DNA from: Mesaphorura yosii
Lineage: Eukaryota; Arthropoda; Collembola; Poduromorpha; Tullbergiidae
Direction of reading: 5' to 3'
Assembly (NCBI GenBank): GCA_009869945.1
Contig: WIXG01000286.1
Span: 1 to 64,000, forward strand
Length of the DNA: 64,000 nt
Part shown: positions 11,223-22,549 of the stretch, piece after piece
How positions within the stretch are numbered: the stretch's first letter is position 1
Layout of the letters: each line of letters begins with the position of its first letter
Position numbers and translations under genes: made by a program
The notes under the pieces: model-generated
Seen by the model: only the letters and a program-made list of their open reading frames with translations
Told to the model about the DNA's origin: nothing
Databases searched by the model: none

Positions 11223-14200
11223 ATGCTGAGCGGCGAGGCACACGCAGGCGCAGGGGCAGGCGTTGGCGAGGATGACGGTGACGGCGACCATGACTCGTGC
11301 ACGCAGCCGCTGACGACGCCTGCTTCAAGCGTGAAAGTGATCATTTCCCGTGAAAAAGGCTCGGGCGCGGTGAAGAGTACGAAGGATGAGGCGAGGCGCC
11401 GAGAGTCGCCGACCCCAGCGCGGGCCGCGCCAGTAGCAGCAGCGAAGGGCAGGCGGGAGAAGGAGAAGAAGTCCAAAAGCAAAAAGAGCCACCACCACGA
11501 AAAGGCCAGCAGTCGCCGGACGAGCTCCCGGCGCCGAAAGAAGCTGCTGCATTGCCAGCAGCGAAATCTGAGTCCGTACTTTAAAAATGCGGCGCTCAAA
11601 CCGCTCCAGCATCCACTCGAGGAAAATATTTTCGCTGGTCTCGTCATCACCCTGCTCGCAGTCGCTGTGGCTTTCGTAATTGGAATTCCTGTGTTATTCA
11701 TTGCGGGGACGCTGCTCGCGCTCGCCGTTCTCGTCAGATACCTCTCTGTGATCATCGAAGGCTGCTTCAACTACTTTCGCTTTCTCTGCGCAAACAGAAG
11801 TTTCCCTGCGTCGGCTACGAGTGTACCTTACATTTTCCCACGTGATAGGTAAGCAAAAGCGAAGATTTTCCTTTCAAACGCGCATTTGTCCCGATTGGAC
11901 CGCGTTTATTCTTTGTTTCTGCGAGGCAGACGAAGACGAAATGGGAAAAGTATCACACATACTGCAAACTACAAATAATGTATTGATTAGTCTCTGAGAG
12001 CTGAGTGCTGGAGGTTCGCTCGAACGTAATGGAATATTTCAGATTTCATTTCCTGAGTCTCGAACTCACTCACCTGCGCCTGCCGCTCACAATAAACCAC
12101 GACGAATTTCATCGGTCGTACTCTTTTAGTGGAGCGAACGTGATTGTTTTCCCAACCAGAAGTAAAAATAAAAACGGGAAGGAAAATGTGAGTTTGATAA
12201 ACAAAAATGAGTGGCTGGCTGGAATTTTGCATTGCAATTTCATTCGACGACGACTCCATTCAGCTTAAGATTCTGTGTGTTAGCTTGCATGGCCGTTTTT
12301 CACTAAATGACTTGTGTGTTTATGTACCTTTACAGGTTGGCATTTGCGAACGACGTTCGGTGGTTGGGCGAGCGGAGTCCGAAGAAATGTCAGTCCATTC
12401 TTCATACAGTTTTGATCTTTGAGGGTTGCATGGAGCTCAGCGCACTGCGGAACTTCATTCAGAGCCGCGTGCTCGAATCGGAGACGATTGACGGGGAGAT
12501 CGCGTACCCGCGTCTGATGGAGAAATTGGTTCCGGTCCTCGGCGGACATCGTTGGGAACCGGACTCCAAGTTTGAGATTGCCAACCATGTCTTCTACGGT
12601 CCCGTGAGTATGAAAACCGAAGCTCAAATCCAGCAGCACCTCGGCGCACTCCTGACCCAAAGTCTTCCGGATGACAAACCACTCTGGGAAATCCACTTGT
12701 TTCCGTGTTATGGGAGCCAGCGCGACACGCTGGCCATCGTCCGAGTGCATCAGTGCCTCGCAGACGGCATGACGCTCGTGCGAATTCTGCTGCACTCGCT
12801 CGCCGACCAGCAGCAGTTGCACATTCCACAAAGACCAAACTTTGCAAGTCTTTCCTGCGGATTCAACGTGCTTCGTTCACTCATCGTCGGGCCGCTGACT
12901 CTCTTTCTATGGTTCTGCATGACGACGAGGGATCGAAACTTCTTCTCTCGGCCTCTGTACGGCTCCGCGGCCGCCAGCACTCATAAAGCCAAAGCCAAGA
13001 ATAATTCGACGTCCTCAGCTTCAGCTTCCTCCATTGCGCTCAGCATCAGTCGCATGCGTGCGTGGAGAGACTCGATTTCGGGCGCCGGCACGGCCACGAG
13101 CACGTCTTCGAGCAGACCTCCGAGTGCACCGTCAAAGCAGCAGAATATGACGCTCCTGACGCAGAACGACCGGTCCAAAAGGTACCGTCAACAAAGAAGG
13201 CGGGAGAATCGAAACGATTTCAAAGACGGCCATGGCCATGATCACAGCACAAAAATCACGACCACGGACGAAACGAGAGCGCGCGCGGGGTCGAGGTCTT
13301 CATCGGGGATAACGTCGGCTGAGAATAATCAGCAGGCAAAGCGGGGCGCTGGAGAAAAGGACCAGGCCACGAAAGGGTGCAGACATCTGGAGGAACCGAC
13401 GCAGCAGCTATCCAGCGTTAGTGAGCCTTCTTCGGCGTCTGCTTCCGTCCCGAGCAAAAAGAAGGCACAGAACGACTGCTCCGCCGGCGCCACGGCCTCA
13501 CCTGGCCTCTGGAAAGTCGGTTGGTCGGCGTCTCTCACAGTGCCAAAGATCGCGAGAATCAAACAAATCATGCGAAGTTCCTTTAACGACGTGCTCCTCT
13601 CGGCGGCGGCAGGCAGCGTGCGAAAGTACCTCCAGAAGCAGGGGATCGCTTTTCCAGGCGACGTAAAGGTACGCAAAGCAAACCACGCAGATTGGTGATA
13701 ACGCCAACTCATTTTTGAAGCGCACGTTTGTTTACTTTCGGTATTAAAGTGTCAGTCCAAGATTTAGGAGGAGCTAAACCGGAATAAATTTGGTCGGCTG
13801 GCCTGCCTGCCAAGATTTATTCTTTTCAGAATCAGAATCTTGACTTTCCGGCAGCACACGCTTAACAGGCTGCCTGTTTACGGCTCGACCATTAACTTTG
13901 TTGTTGCAGGTTGTGATTCCGGTTGATCTCCGCAACGATATTTCAGCTCCCAAAGTAAGCAAGAGGCTCGGGTGCAAAGTCGCTTCCATTCTGGCCGCGA
14001 TTCCGTCCGGGGTCGAGGCGTCCATCCCGCGGCTCTGGGTAACTCGGCAGAGGCTGGACGAAGTGAAGGCGTCGGCCGATCCCGTCGTGGCCTACGGCGC
14101 GACGTCGGTGCTGATTAATATTCTTCCGCAGAAGCTCGGCGCTCTCGCGCTCAACAACATCACGGACAAGGTAAGCTTGCAGCCCAGCCGTCATAAACGT

Positions 14201-17200
14201 CGCTTTAAAATGTAAATGCTGTGAAATATTAATATTCAACCCGTGTGGCGCGTGACCACCGAAGCTCGTTTTCTCAAGCTGGGCTAAATTTTATTATGCA
14301 TTAAGCATTAAGCTCAATCGAGCAAGAATGCTTTTGTTTCTCTTCAGGCGTGGCGTGGCAGGCCGGGCGGGCAGCCACGACGCAGTTTTCGTTCTTCGTT
14401 GTTGGTTTCTAGCTTGCGACCACCTTCACATTAAATGCTAATTGAAATCTAATGTGCTTTCGGCAGGTAGACATAAAATTGGTCGTAACGGTGAGCGGGA
14501 CAGAAATTTTCCAGCTGCTTTGCGGTCTCATAAAGCAGATTCATGACTTGCAAAGCAATTTCGGAGAACAAGCAAGCACTGCACATTTTAACGTCCATAA
14601 AGTACAGCATACAGAATGCGTAAATAAATTGCGTAAATTGTAAATACAGAATTCTTATTGCAAAGGAAAATCGAGTGACGACTCGGGAAGTTTGCAAACT
14701 CCAACTCGCAGATCCTCTCAATTAAGAACTTCTTGGCAATCTCATAACTTTAAGCTCCGCGAGACAAGTTGCTGAATTAATTAGTCGTGACTTAGTTTCT
14801 TAGTTAAAGTTCTACGCGTTGTCACGCTCACGTATTGAGCGCCATGAGCCTAGGCTTTAAGCAGTCTTATAGCAGCAGCAGATTGCTTCGAAACAACGCT
14901 TTCGGTCACATTCATCAATGCGCGGCGCTGCAATCAAGCCAAGCGAAAATGAGTTTAATAAATTCCGGCTTGCACTTTGAGTGCAGAGCCCGGATTAATC
15001 CGAAGGGATTTCTTGTATTTGAATTCACGGAAATGTGAGCATCAAGAATCCACGCGAAGTACAAAGCACAAGGCAGAGAGCACTCGCCATAATATGGCAA
15101 TTAAAATTAATTGGCGGATTTCCATAATCTCGTATAATGGGTTGGATTTGGATAAATTGGCGGTTTTGAACCAATTATCTCTTGTAGGTTGATGGACAAG
15201 TCGGCACTGGAGTTGTAAATTCCAGTGGGTTACCCGACCTCGCCTGACCCCTTACGGGTAGATCTCCGAGCTGACAAACTGGAATCCCCTGTGCTGGAAT
15301 CTGGAGTGGCCGCTCAATAGCCGACTGCACAGATTCCACGCACTGACAGTAGTCTCAATTGACCCCCTCCTCGCCGATGCGAAGAGCAGGATGCAGAATG
15401 ACTTCTGACTGACATCGGACAACAATCCGACTTCTCGAATCTCAACTTACCACGAACAATAAAGAAATGAGAAGCCGTAACGACGGGAGACGCTCACGAG
15501 TGAATTTTAAATGTTTATTGACAGAAAGTTGAATCAGTATGAGTCAAGAATCTTTTTGAAAAGGATGTCGATCGTCCTTATATAATCTTTCAGTGAGTTC
15601 ACAATTTCAGACATAAACAAAGCATGACAAATGAATTGCATAATCCTTAGCTGGTCCTCAGACTACACACTTTCAAGAGGATAAACTTAGACACAGAGTT
15701 ACATGTTCACTAGGTTTCTTAACCTAGTCTCGAAATCCGAAAGGATGAAAATAGAACCAGGATATAGGTACTGGACACAAAAATAAAATGGGACAGAATG
15801 ATAAAATGGTAATTCAGTCAAAGAAATTAAAAAGATTAGAATCAGTCACAAGGACAAAAAACACTAATTAGTCAGAATGTAAACCAGCAGCATTCAGAAA
15901 TGTCAAAGAAACGTGCAACTTGAAACTTGAGACAAAATGAGTGGAGATATTGGAGGAACATAGTGGCGTATGGAGACATGAGATGAGAAAATACCGTAAC
16001 ACTAAGGACTGAGGAATTTGAGACAAAGGGCACACAGCATATGGGGACTTACGAATGTATGGAGATGTGGGGACTACACGTTTCCGTAAAACCATTACAT
16101 GCAGGTCAAATCAGTGTCCAGGAGCCACAACTTTGGATGATTTAAAAAGACAATAATGAACAGGCGAACAAAATGAAACACTAATCTAAGCTTTGGAACA
16201 CTGATTTGGGAAGTTATCGAGGATCAAAGTTAGACATAAACTTACATGTAAAGGCATGAAGAAATAGAATAGAATGAACTCTCAACACCGTGCCTTAACA
16301 TCTCCTTTATTTATGTGCCAGATGGAAATTTCGCTTTCGCGCGTGGCCGAATGACGCACGTGTGGCTGTCCCGCGTGTACGCGATGCAACTAAATTGTCG
16401 CAGGAGAAAGTCTTCTACAGTCCATTATTTGTATTCTTTTCAGGCGTCGCTCCAATTCTGCAATTTGGCCGGTCCCGCATCGACTGTCATGGTCGGTGGG
16501 TTCCCTCTCAAAGGTGTCTACCCAATTTATCCGCCATCGGGCAAAATTCGCGTGGCCATCACCGTGTTCACGTACTCTGATCAAGTCCATGTTACAGTCG
16601 TCTCTCATAGATCAATGCCAAACTTTTGCCAAAGTCTTCTCACAGGAATGTCTCAACAAGTAAGTTGCTGGATCTCACTTTTCTCCAATATACGTTACGT
16701 TTCCTTTCTGTGTAGCTTTCTTCGTCTTGATTTAATGATCCTTTCCCACAGCGTTCGTTCATTCGTTCGCTTGCTTGCTTGCTTCATGCGTCAATGAACA
16801 TCGTTTCTCAGTCGCACGACATAAATACCAGTAATCATAAATAAAAATACGCGCACGCGCCGAATTCTTGCATCAATACAAATTTGCAACTCAATTGCTA
16901 GACTTCTTTTCTCTTTCATTTTTTATGCTGAGCAGACAATAATCCGCACACTCGAAATGAATACGAATACGCGAGCACGAGAATCGAATATTTCTTTATA
17001 GTGACTCTGCTTTCTTCTTTTAATGCTAATTCCGATCTTCGTCTGAGTCTTCCTGCACAGCACTACGAAATAATAGCCTCTGCGTATTCAATTCTTAACA
17101 CAATGGAGATACGTATTAGGACGGAGAAAGCAATGCAATGAAGAAGTGAACTGCTTCCGCTTCTCCAAAACCATGCAATGCATATTTCTGCTCGTTCCGA

Positions 17201-19913
17201 AGATTATAATATGAGAGATGGGAATTATGTTTCAGATCTCACAGAAGTCTAATATAAATTGATGAAGTGCGCGCTGCTCTGTCTGTTTGTAGTCTGGAGC
17301 ACAGCATCAATGCACAAAGGCATCAAACGAAATAGGCTTAGCGGTATTGTGAGACGAGGAATAATGATAGAACGATCGACTGACTATAACCACGTTCTCA
17401 CAGCAGTCCCGGAGAAGGTCGGGCCGGGGAACTGGAACAAGAAATACGTATCAAGTTGAGATGCTGCCGTTAAGGATTTGTTCATTTGCCTTGTGGTTTG
17501 CGATACAATGCAATTCAACGGTCTTGGTCTTAGAAAATTAAATGACGGGCTTTGCTTGGGCGCTTCGTGGTTGGATCGATTCGGTCTGATGTTTGCTTTC
17601 TCTTCGTTTGTCGTTTTCAGGTTGACCAATTGTCGAAACAATTATCGCATCGTCGTGTCCCTGGAGAAAGTCGACGTTCTGCACGGAACGCGTCAACCAT
17701 CAACACAGAAATCACCAAGCCGCCCACGAAACAGGCAAGTGACTGAAGTGATCACCATTCTTGGCAGACTTCTTCTTCTTCGCCGAAATCCGAAGTTATT
17801 ACCGAGAGTGCCTCATTTAAACTTCTAGTCGTGTCGATTCTCATTCGGCTCTCGTTTTCCCGCTCACCTTTTCACGTTGCTGCCGCTTTTAAATTCTGTG
17901 AAACCACTTCAGGCGACGCAATTAGGTGGAAAGACGACTCACTCTCATCATCTTAGACTCTCGGATCACATTATTTACGAGTGCCAACAAAGGGCAGGCA
18001 GGAGGAGAAGCAACAAAGTGTTAACTTTATTTTCTATGCTTCTTTTTCGCAGATTCACTTCCAGCTTCAAGTAGTTCAAGAAGAACTTCAAGAACTCTCT
18101 CACAAATTGGACCATCAAGAACCGTTTGTGTACTCAATCTCAGGTGAGGACGAGGAGAGCGGCGTGGGCAGGCTGCTCGCAGGTGAGCCTTCGGGGCAGT
18201 TGGAACTCCGCAGTCGGCTCAAGACGCTCAAGACCGAGTTCACCGAGCTCATGGGCGAACTCCGGCGCAGAACGTCCATTGTCGAGGGTGTCACCATCTC
18301 ATTCGAGGTAATTGCATTAAATTCAGATGCGAAGTTTCAGTTTTCCATTATGCGAGCAAATAACGCATGAAATTGCACAAACACGACTACTGCGGAGCGC
18401 GTCTCAACCATCGTCGTCGTCATCAATCAAGTCTTCCTTCCTTCCTACATCTCTCCACGCCAAGATCAGAATCTGCATTTCGAGACCACGGCTCGCTAAT
18501 CTTGCATGAGTAAAGTGATAAATGAAATTCGGAAGTTGAAGAAAAGCGAATTTAGCGATTGCACATTACGCTTTACGCGTGCGTTGCTTCCGATTCTGAC
18601 AGTCTCGAGCAATAATAATGAAATGGGTTGACGATTAGAGATTATAATCTCCAATCTCCCAGATCAGCAGCAGAAATGCACCAAGCTTATCGTTTAATGT
18701 ATCCCCAATTGAGCATAAACAGATTGCAGCTGAAATAGAGCCATTTTCCATTCTTGGCATGGCGTTCATCTCTGCGTTGCGTTGCTTTACGTAATACAGT
18801 CGCGTTCTACGATTTTATCTCCTCTCGTCACTTGCGACTGTCATCGTCGTCTCGACTCTCGAGCGCATTTTTGTAATCTCGAAAGCTGTCAGGAAGGAAA
18901 GAAGCGTTGTCTCTTCATCGCCACTTAAAAAGCAAGCATTCCATGTCATTCGAGCTCCTCAATACATGCATTCATGTTTACGAAAAATGCAAATCTCAAC
19001 AAGCTCATTACAATGAACTTGAATCTCTTTGAACTCGAAGTGCATTGCTAAGCTTTTGTGTGTTGATTTTCCATTTGCATTTCTGTAAATGCATACTTTC
19101 ACTTTTACTTTCGCGTTCGCCTTTCGTAACCGATCTTTGTCACTTGCGCGAGCTCTGCGCTTTTATGCGTTATCCGCTGTTTCTTCCAGCCGAATTGAGG
19201 CATAAATAAGATAAATTGTGGCAGCACGTGAAGCAGAACAAAACAACACGCAGCACACGTTCGGCCTCGCCTTTGACCTTTGGCCCTTCTCGCTTTCTCA
19301 TTTGGAAAGAGCCGGCCCATTCCAGACTTTTTGTTCATTTTGTCTCGCAACTTTTAGAACTTTTGTTAGTCCTGACAATCCATTTGTCCCCTTCGTACGT
19401 ACTTTTTCCGCCTGTTTATTACCGTCGCGTCACAAGAAAGTTTTGCCGTGTCCGTGTCAAGTGAAAGCAGTCAAAATGAAACAGCAATGACAATAAGAAA
19501 GTCGCTCCGGCGGTTCAAAAGTGTGATTCTTCATTTTGCCTGCCCATTAGAACTTCCTCGCAGCACGAATATTTCGCACGTTTAAATCGTAAATGTCATC
19601 ATGTCATGTGTTTTGTTGTGCTCTGCAGGACGAGGAGATGGAAGAAGAATTCCGAAAGCCGAGAAAGCGAGCCCTGTCCGTCGTCTCCACGTCTGCTCGA
19701 AGAAACAGTTTATTCACGACGCCACGGATTCTGATGACTCCCGAATCGTCACATCACAGCTACAGCTCGTCGGACGAGAACCTCAACGGTGCTGGGGCCG
19801 TGACACCTCCGGCGCAGCAGACGCCGTCGTCAGACCCGCACCGCTACAGCCCCAGCCCCACCACCTCCATGCGCCACTCCTCGTCGTCAACCATTCGAAC
19901 CACGGCGGTGTAA
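11223..19913 (+). CDS. WS/DGAT (WSD)-like O-acyltransferase, multi-exon
   Basis: Predicted coding exons: 11223-11848, 12336-13668, 13910-14170, 16444-16659, 17621-17734, 17913-18017 (weak donor), 18053-18307, 19629-19913. The total is about 1,064 codons with phase preserved at every junction. The family makes wax esters or triacylglycerol from acyl-CoA at ER membranes. The N-terminus is basic and disordered, followed by a long hydrophobic hairpin (about residues 137-183). The acyltransferase signature HHxxxDG appears as HQCLADG (347-353), so the second His is Gln. NDVLL near 626 and CNLAGP in the fourth exon match the family's C-terminal half. Residues about 418-597 are a Ser/Arg-rich insertion. 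The intron after 17734 begins GC rather than GT. An antisense solo LTR lies in the 14171-16443 intron. The exon carrying the chosen ATG opens with a 3' splice site, so at least one upstream exon is missing from this model. A poly(A) signal lies at 20756. Confidence 0.8.
15182..16300 (-). mobile_element. Solo LTR of an LTR retrotransposon, antisense in an intron
   Basis: An element of about 1.12 kb that reads TG...CA on the minus strand, beginning TGTTAAGG at 16300 and ending CCTACA near 15183. It is flanked by the 5-bp direct repeat ATCTC (15177-15181 and 16300-16304), overlapping the ends by a base. On the minus strand a TATA box (TATATAAGG, 15585-15577) is followed about 65 bp later by AATAAA (15519-15514), the normal U3-R-U5 arrangement. 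No gag-pol interior and no second copy are present, so it is a solo LTR left by recombination. The matching target repeat suggests a fairly young insertion. The family could be BEL/Pao or Gypsy; LTR sequence alone does not decide. Confidence 0.75.
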
Positions 19914-20964
19914 ACTAACCATATTCAAAACGCTGGAGGCTCCAGTCCAAAGTAACTTTTTCGGAATTCGGAAACTCTACATTAGTGATTATTTGCATTA
20001 CACTGCTTGAGCGAGCGTATTGACGAGTACATTCTCATGTTGCATGTGTCACACCGCAACCGTTCATTATCTTAATTAATGTAAGACTCCCTCGGGGCTC
20101 GGCCTGGTCTGCCCTAGCCTGATCACTCTCTCAAATTGAAAACTGATTGAAAGGATGCGGCGAAGAAACTCGATGCTTGTCTGAGGAACTCCATTAACTT
20201 TCCTTTTGAGTTGAATGTAATTAAATCATCCATTTGCCGCTTGCATAATAATACGAATGCCGTAAAATTGTATATGTAAATGCAAGTCGTTGTTTCCAGA
20301 TCGATTGAGTGTATATTTTGATGTCCAGACCAAGCTTCCAGGAGTCTGTCTACCTATTTTGTGATTTTTACAGCCCTTTTTCTTGAAAAACTGCAACATG
20401 CAACGTGCAACATGCAACATGCACAAATTGTGGAGATTACCCGTGCTTTGTACATTTATTGTACTTGATCGTGATCAATGTTAAATGTGATTGTAAATTT
20501 GTCCACCTCCTTTGTACCACGGAAGCTAGAAAATCCTGATTTTGAAACTATGAGAAAATCAGGTCAACAAAGAACCTGTCAGTCGGAAGCTGGCGTAATT
20601 GTAATTAAGTGTTAAGGATATATGAGGCGGCGTAAGAAAGTCCAAAACCGTTGTGATGATATAACTTTGGGATATCATTCGTATTCAAATTATATGTTTC
20701 GTATCCAAAACCATACTAAATCTAAGGTAAGCTAAGCTGTGCATGCTAAAGTGTGAATAAAAGAAACGTGAAAATAAAAGATTGACCTTTCATGGCTTCC
20801 TATTCAACAACAGCATGAATGTACGACCATACAGCATTCACATCCACATTATATTATCACTTTTATTGAGTTCTCAAAATATTTCGTGCACATTTATGAT
20901 GTTTATGATATTGACATTTTCTAATTGCTATTGCTTAAAGGACGCAAGTTGTCTTGTCCGATAA
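19914..20964. other. Convergent 3' region between the WS/DGAT-like and MBOAT genes
   Basis: This holds the 3' untranslated region of the WS/DGAT-like gene, with AATAAA at 20756-20761 and a second one shortly after. It also holds the 3' region of the minus-strand MBOAT gene, with a minus-strand AATAAA at 20867-20862. A 7-bp tandem repeat is at 20393-20420. No other gene is seen. Confidence 0.6.
20393..20420. repeat. GCAACAT heptamer repeat
   Basis: Four tandem 7-bp units, GCAACAT with one GCAACGT variant, in the 3' untranslated region of the WS/DGAT-like gene. Confidence 0.85.
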
Positions 20965-21049
20965 TTAAATATCAAGTCTACTGAAAATTTTGTCTTTGTG
21001 GTTCAGATAACTGTCATAGGTAAAGCTAAAGTTAGAGACTAGACTAGAA

Positions 21050-22549
21050 TTAATTGAGTTTATCAGGTTTTGAGGGTTTCTCAGCCTTAACTTTAAACAC
21101 TGCCTTAACGAAGGGGCCATAGAGAGGCCAGAGTCCAAAGATGAAGAGCCCGACGAAGTAGAGATCCTTGTACGCGGGCCACCATCTGTCAAACTTGAGG
21201 AGTCCGAAGGAGAGAATGCAGAATCCAAAGAAGATGGTGACGAGCAGCTTGAGGACGACGACGTCGAGCCAGAATCCGAGTCGGGAGTTGTGCCACTTTT
21301 GTACTTTGGGGTTGCGTGAGAGTGCGCCGTCCAGGTCCTTCTCCATGCCCATGACGAGAAACTCCATGAAGAAGCAGATATAGTAGCCCGAGTGCAGTCC
21401 GTGCCACACTGCGAGAAAGAGTAGAGCTGCGCCTTGTGACACGTATCGATTTCCAACAAACTTGAGTCTCTTGAACACGTATTGACTTATCCAAAGATTC
21501 GTGCATTTGTTGAACGAAGCAATCAGATGCGAGAATTTGTACGCCTTTTCGAATGTTACGATATTGACGTTTTCACAGCCATCCCACAGGTCTCTGCCTA
21601 GTGCGTTCTGCCCGTTGTACGAGATGCCAGCCAAGATACAGGAGCCTTCGGCCACAATCCAGACGCTCACGTACTTGTACAGCGTAATTTTACCTGCGAA
21701 TAGCAAATTAATCAAAGTATTGTGGACCAATCACTCAGCAACGTAATTAGGAAGTCAATTAAGACAGTACGAGGAGATCAACTTACCGTAGATTCCAAGG
21801 ACAAACATTCGTTGCCAGAAGGGAAGACTTCTGAATTGCGGGCTGAGCATGTACTCGTTATTCACCACCTGAGATCCAATTTGGTAGACTGCGATGTAGA
21901 TCATGCCAACCAGGAGTCGTTTGAGTCCTGGGGCAACACTTTTCGGAGGAAGTGAGCCCTCCTTCGAGAATTGACCACCCACAAAGTCGAGGTAGCGTTT
22001 GAGCGGGAACTGTGGACCGATCATGAAGCTGCCAGGATAAAAGACGTGGCCAGCGAGAGCCAGGATGCTGGGCCTTGCCTTCAACGCCTGTTGCTTTTGA
22101 TCTTTGGACAGTTCATCGGGGTTCTTGGTGCCGTCATAAAGATCAAACGCCTGGCCAATCACACGAAGAGTGAGCACGCAGTGAGGCATTGCCCATGTGA
22201 GGCCATTAATGTCAGTTTCGGCGTAGTAGTACACTGTCAGGAGGTAGGACAGTTGGAACGTGAAGGTGAAGAGGACGGAGGTGAGCGAGGATCCAAGGAG
22301 CAGGATGGCGAGGTAGTGGCAGAGGATGCACAGGTACCCATGAACCAATTCTCCACCAAAGTTGAAGTAGCCCAGGAAGGATCCGAATGCGATAAAGTAC
22401 AGGTGTTGTAGAACAGGAGATTTCCGGTACAGGACCCGACGATGGAATCCGGCACTCGGGTAGCACATTAGAAGAGAGAGCAGCAGACGAAGAGAAGCAC
22501 CGTTAGCACCGAGGTACTTGGCGATTGTGGAGACGAAGTCTTCTTCCAT
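21050..22549 (-). CDS. LPCAT3: Lysophospholipid acyltransferase 5 (MBOAT family, LPCAT3/nessy type)
   Basis: Two coding exons, 22549-21787 and 21693-21050, join in phase (GGT glycine codon split 1/2) to give 468 aa, close to the usual length of about 480. The chosen start is the ATG of MEEDFVSTIAKYLG; the frame continues upstream only to a GTG. Several hydrophobic segments fit a polytopic ER membrane protein. Family marks include GPQFPLKRYLDFV, the SFNKCTNLW block carrying the conserved Asn, and the MBOAT active-site His (H352) in AVWHGLHSGYY. The C-terminal tail is Lys-rich, compatible with ER retrieval. The family re-acylates lysophosphatidylcholine and related lipids with polyunsaturated acyl-CoA (Lands cycle). 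The only intron is 93 bp. The 3' end converges on the WS/DGAT-like gene. Confidence 0.9.

Noticed and set aside
10680-11291. 203-residue minus-strand frame
   Set aside because: It partly overlaps the first recognised WS/DGAT exon in antisense and has no domain content.
12280-12847. Long antisense frames over the WS/DGAT exon
   Set aside because: Shadows of a GC-rich coding exon; the plus strand has family motifs and splice continuity.
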